Source of the DNA: a virus
IMG/VR virus record: IMGVR_UViG_3300030102_001687
Location: 1-20,343 of that record
Length of the DNA stretch: 20,343 bases
Reading direction: 5' to 3' (one strand)
Numbering within the stretch: position 1 is the stretch's first letter; each line of letters opens with the position of its first letter. Of this stretch, positions 20,294 through 20,343 are shown in pieces. Made by a program: the position numbers and the translations under genes. The notes under the pieces are model-generated. The model was not told where the DNA came from and searched no databases. It worked only from the letters and a program-made list of their open reading frames with translations.

Positions 20294-20343
20294 ATCTAGT
20301 TCCCCACTTATTTGCTTTAGTTATGCATATCAAAAAACGAGAC

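Noticed and set aside
20294-20343. Open frame entering from the right edge and ending in TAG just inside the small terminase gene
   Set aside because: Only about 19 codons are visible and they show no recognisable pattern, so a real upstream gene cannot be told from chance.
1-20343. Search by eye for integrase, repressor, attachment sites, tRNA genes, IS ends and CRISPR repeats
   Set aside because: No protein motif or repeat arrangement typical of these was found in the window; the only notable direct repeats are the early leaders.

Overview
The window is a contiguous piece of a tailed double-stranded DNA phage or prophage (siphovirus-like, HK97-type head genes) from a Bacteroidota host, most likely a marine or freshwater member of the Flavobacteriia. 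Four things point to the host: strong A+T bias; starts that mostly lack a Shine-Dalgarno sequence and sit in A-rich leaders; a promoter of the Bacteroidota type (TTTG, 19 bases, TATCTTTG) at 2341-2371; and signal peptides ending in the ...A-Q / ...G-Q style common in that phylum. Every gene I can support lies on the minus strand, so transcription runs from high to low coordinates. No integrase, repressor, tRNA, IS element or CRISPR array is visible, so lifestyle cannot be decided here.

Late module, in transcription order. Packaging and head: small terminase (20293-19823), large terminase (19823-18255), portal (18215-17022), a very long prohead protease with about 340 extra N-terminal residues (17029-15377), and major capsid protein with its delta/scaffold domain (15353-14130). 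An intrinsic terminator with a UUCG loop follows the capsid gene. Connector and tail: gp6-like connector, head-closure adaptor, gp10-like protein, DUF3168-type tail terminator, a 59-aa unknown, and the major tail tube protein. A second UUCG-capped hairpin follows the tail tube gene. Then come tail chaperone G, its -1 frameshift extension GT, a 620-aa tape measure protein, a 755-aa tail-tip protein, a 263-aa appendage protein, and a 364-aa exported protein with a calcium-loop motif and an outer-membrane-like C-terminus.

Lysis and end of the late operon: a 27-aa membrane peptide, a 93-aa protein with one membrane segment and a coiled coil, an exported thioredoxin-like protein without CXXC, a 44-aa Lys-rich peptide, an M15 peptidase endolysin, a 3TM-type holin and a calcineurin-like metallophosphoesterase. 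Most of these overlap by TAATG or ATG-in-stop junctions, which suggests translational coupling. A strong intrinsic terminator (2464-2483) closes the late operon.

Early/replication module: the promoter at 2341-2371 drives a second leftward operon. It holds three small proteins of 50-101 aa (two with nearly identical 29-bp leaders), a 41-aa membrane peptide, an OB-fold/SSB-like protein, two small unknowns, a stand-alone DnaA domain-IV-like DNA-binding protein, and the start of a winged-helix replication protein that runs off the left edge.

Most distinctive points: the frameshifted tail chaperone, UUCG hairpins placed directly behind both of the most abundant virion protein genes, the multi-domain prohead protease, the exported proteins (outer-membrane-like and CXXC-less thioredoxin-like) inside tail and lysis modules, and the DnaA-C-only protein. 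Several other lines of open frame, including Ala-rich ones antisense to the tape measure gene, are judged to be shadows.
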